Source of the DNA: Gossypium raimondii
Taxonomy: Eukaryota; Streptophyta; Magnoliopsida; Malvales; Malvaceae
DNA: 64,000 nt
Assembly: GCF_025698545.1 (NCBI RefSeq)
Contig: NC_068569.1
Coordinates: forward strand, 7,874,001 to 7,938,000
Direction: 5' to 3'
A model generated the notes under the pieces. It had not been told where the DNA came from and did no database searches. It was given only the letters and a program-made list of their open reading frames with translations. Below are positions 61,431 to 64,000 of this stretch, one piece after another. Position numbers and translations under genes: made by a program. Position 1 is the first letter of the stretch. Each line of letters starts with the position of its first letter.

Positions 61431-62654
61431 GCGTATATCAAAAGAAAAAGAAAAAGAAATATTAGAAAAAAAGAGCCTAACAAAATTGACTATGCTGACA
61501 GAGATATTACATTAGAACCTTGAAGCTTTAAGAACTGACATCAACTGAACTAGCTTTGGTTTCCTCACAGGGTTCTGATCCCACACTGCGTATATCAATC
61601 ATTACAGTGTTAGATTGGCAATGGAGTGAGTGCATGAACCTTTCTTTTTCACTTTTTCCATTCACATGTGTTGAATTTCTAGCTTCAACATCTGCATTTT
61701 CTTTTCTTAACCTATTCTATACTTTTTTCATATTACAAAAGGTGTTTAAAATTTTTGACCCAATCCAATTTTTCTGGAACTATGTTAAGCTTGTATTTTA
61801 AAACATTTCATAATTCTTCCCCTGAACACTTACCATAATAAATCGAGTCCTTCCCATAAATTCAGTTATACCAATAGTGATAAGGTTGAAAAACTGAAAG
61901 AAGTAAAGAACAAGTCACAGGTTGAAACAGTTGAAGTAAAAAGTGTGTTGTGATGTTGGTGGCCAGCCTGACCATATGTCTTCCTTCTGGCGTGACGGTG
62001 CAGACATTTTCCAATATCCATTCGATTTCAAACTACTCCTTTATTTGTTCACATTGCCAGCTTAACCTCACCAACCTTGTATTTATTTGCTTATTTCAAA
62101 TCATGAGGATTATTTGGATAAATAAAAGATTTGGATGCCGACAAGCCACCGAGATCTCGCTTCTTGCCAGCTTCATTTTATGACCTTTCATTTTTTGCCC
62201 TCTAAACCTTCTTAAAAATGCTCCAACTCGTTTCTAAAAGGGGATCAATAATAATCTTTTTTTCTTGTTCAAAAATTTATTAGGGACAAAATGATGCCTA
62301 ATTCATTCATGGAATAAAAACAAGGAGGTATCTAGTACTAAAAAATCAGAAATAATTAGACCAATTAAGAAGAAAAAAGTTAGTTACACGTGTGACGATA
62401 ATTCATACTTAACTGCCAGAATGAGGCCAGCTCAATGTTAGATGATGGTGCAACAGCCAAGAAATTAAATCAGGCCCATTCATATCTTGGAAGCTAGCAA
62501 TATAGTGGTCCCACCAACATCTTAAAGTGCTCTGCATGGATCATGCATGACCCACGTTTCCATATATAGCATAACTAACTACATTAAAAGTATTAGACAA
62601 CCACCTGTATTTAGTATCAGACTATTTCAAAAAAATGAATAGATAAGTTTTTAT
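61431..62654. other. Intergenic, no gene seen
   Basis: AT-rich sequence with short plus-strand frames (61556-61801, 61950-62183) that resemble no protein. Confidence 0.45.
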
Positions 62655-63350
62655 AAAATTAATTGTCTAATGTTTACACATTCTATCAATTTAACCATAA
62701 ATATAAAAAATTTAACAAATTTAGCCCTTAAGGTTTACAAAATTTTTCATTTTAACTCTAATTCTAAAAAATTCAATAAATTTGACCCTCAACATTTACA
62801 AAATCTGTCAATTTACTCCTAGCTCAAAAAATTTAAAAAATGTTTAAAAAAATCACTTTTAGCCCTTTATAACCCAATGGCTAACCCGTGTGAGATATTA
62901 AAAAAAAAAGGAGTACCCTCTTTCAAGTCACTTGCAACAATTCCTTTATGGAATAATTGGTTGCATTACTACCTGAACAAATAACGTTCTTAATGCATTT
63001 ATTTTCTTTTGGATCTTAAATTTTTTTGTGCTTTATCCCAAATTTTTAGAGTTTTTTTTTTTTTGCAAGTGGCTTGAAATAGGATACTCTTTTTCTTATT
63101 TTAATATCTCATATGGGTTAGCCGATGGGTTATAAAGGGCTAAAAATGATTTTTTTAAATATATTTTTAATTTTTAGAGCTAAGACTAAATTGACAGATT
63201 CTGAAAATATTGAGGGCCAAATTGATTGAAATTTTTAGAATTATAACTAAAATGACCAATTTTGTAAACACATTGAGAGCTAAGTTTGTTGAATTTTTTG
63301 TACTTAGAATCAAATTGATAGAATGTATAAACATTAGGGGGCTAATCTTG
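62655..63350. mobile_element. MITE or foldback element with arms of about 290 bp
   Basis: The left arm (about 62655-62945) and right arm (about 63065-63350) are inverted copies with perhaps one mismatch in five. Strong matches include TTTAGCCCTTTATAACCCA, TTCTATCAATTT and GAGATATTAAAA. The spacer is about 120 bp. Outer ends are worn, and no target duplication was resolved. There is no coding content. Confidence 0.68.
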
Positions 63351-63365
63351 TTACTAAACCAATAA

Positions 63366-64000
63366 AAAAAAACGCACATCATTTCAAAGTGACTAAAATA
63401 TTTAATTTTGGAAAGTTCTGTGACTAAATCGAAAAAAATTATAGGCGTGTGACCAAAATAAAACGAAAGGCATAGTTAGGTGACATTTTTATAATTTTCT
63501 TATAAAAGAAAATTTCAGTTACTATTTAAAAAATAAAATTTAACGGTGGGTCAATTTGCATGTTTCGAAATGTATAAATATTAATTTTTATTTTTTCTCT
63601 GTTTGTAATAATCTAATTTTTAGTGGTGTCGGAAGCAGTAATTTGAGATCACTAAATCCGACCAATGAGTTAAAATTTAATAAACTAATAATTATGGGTC
63701 AAGTGTGAATTTATAAGAATTTTTGAATTAGTGAATTTTGTGATTTATTGAATTTTGTGATTTAAAAATAATTTAATAGGTAAATTGAGTCCAAAATGAG
63801 GTATCGAGACCTCGAGTTCATAAACCAAGCCATAAATATTTTTATAAATATTTATGGAGCATCATTGAGTTAGTATAAAAGTTTCGTTAGAAAATTTTAA
63901 CGTTTGGATAATCAATTAATTAAAAAGAACTAAATTGAAAATAGTACAAAATTTGTTAAATTGTGATTAAATAGCTTAAGTGACTAATAATGAGGGATTT
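63366..64000. repeat. Probable dispersed-repeat or LTR fragment reaching the window edge
   Basis: The part 63370-63490 reads like dispersed repeat. From about 63620 to the end the sequence resembles LTR-type sequence common in cotton (GTGGTGTCGGAAGCAGTAAT, then TTTCGTTAGAAAATTTTAAC). The identification is from memory, and no LTR pair, primer-binding site or gag-pol frame is in the window. Confidence 0.35.

Noticed and set aside
1..64000. CRISPR arrays, operons, ribosome binding sites or prophage features
   Set aside because: The window is plant nuclear DNA with spliced genes; no direct-repeat arrays or bacterial gene organisation were seen.

Overview
The window reads as nuclear DNA of a eudicot plant. 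It is AT-rich, its genes are split by many short GT-AG introns, and gene order is interrupted by a DNA transposon and several foldback elements. Gene content and the style of repeats suggest Malvaceae, most likely cotton (Gossypium). That assignment rests on remembered resemblance and was not searched.

All seven cellular genes I can support, and the transposase, lie on the minus strand. In window order they are: a GATA11-like transcription factor of which only the first coding exon is inside (1090-1392); an EDR2-like PH/START/DUF1336 protein in 21 exons (3394-10117, 734 aa); a UXT-type UDP-xylose transporter in 7 exons (14829-16622, 340 aa); a DUF707 membrane-anchored protein in 14 exons (18679-22508, 379 aa); a large protein with two glycosyltransferase-like domains in 3 exons (25020-28571, 933 aa); a LONELY GUY cytokinin-activating enzyme in 7 exons (37297-40616, 218 aa); and a CNGC15-like cation channel in 7 exons (54951-57994, 715 aa). 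Exon boundaries were placed by hand from GT-AG sites, frame continuity and family resemblance, and the phases close for every complete gene.

Between the glycosyltransferase and LOG genes sits a whole hAT element (30288-35176) with near-matching 8-bp target duplications, inverted termini, GGCCCG-rich subterminal blocks and a long transposase frame. Several conserved transposase residues and one splice donor look damaged. The element appears to have landed inside an older AT-rich repeat.

The 14 kb between LOG and CNGC15 and the 6 kb beyond CNGC15 hold no recognisable gene. They do hold a run of inverted-repeat elements: 42859-43230 (9-bp duplication, one mismatch), 44874-45958 (perfect 11-bp duplication), 49626-49741 (compact hairpin), 53748-53988, 59596-60690 (perfect 9-bp duplication) and 62655-63350. 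The two largest inserted independently at the same 9-mer, TAAATTTTG. These elements are the least ordinary content of the window. The genes form no operon or evident pathway; they are independently transcribed neighbours.
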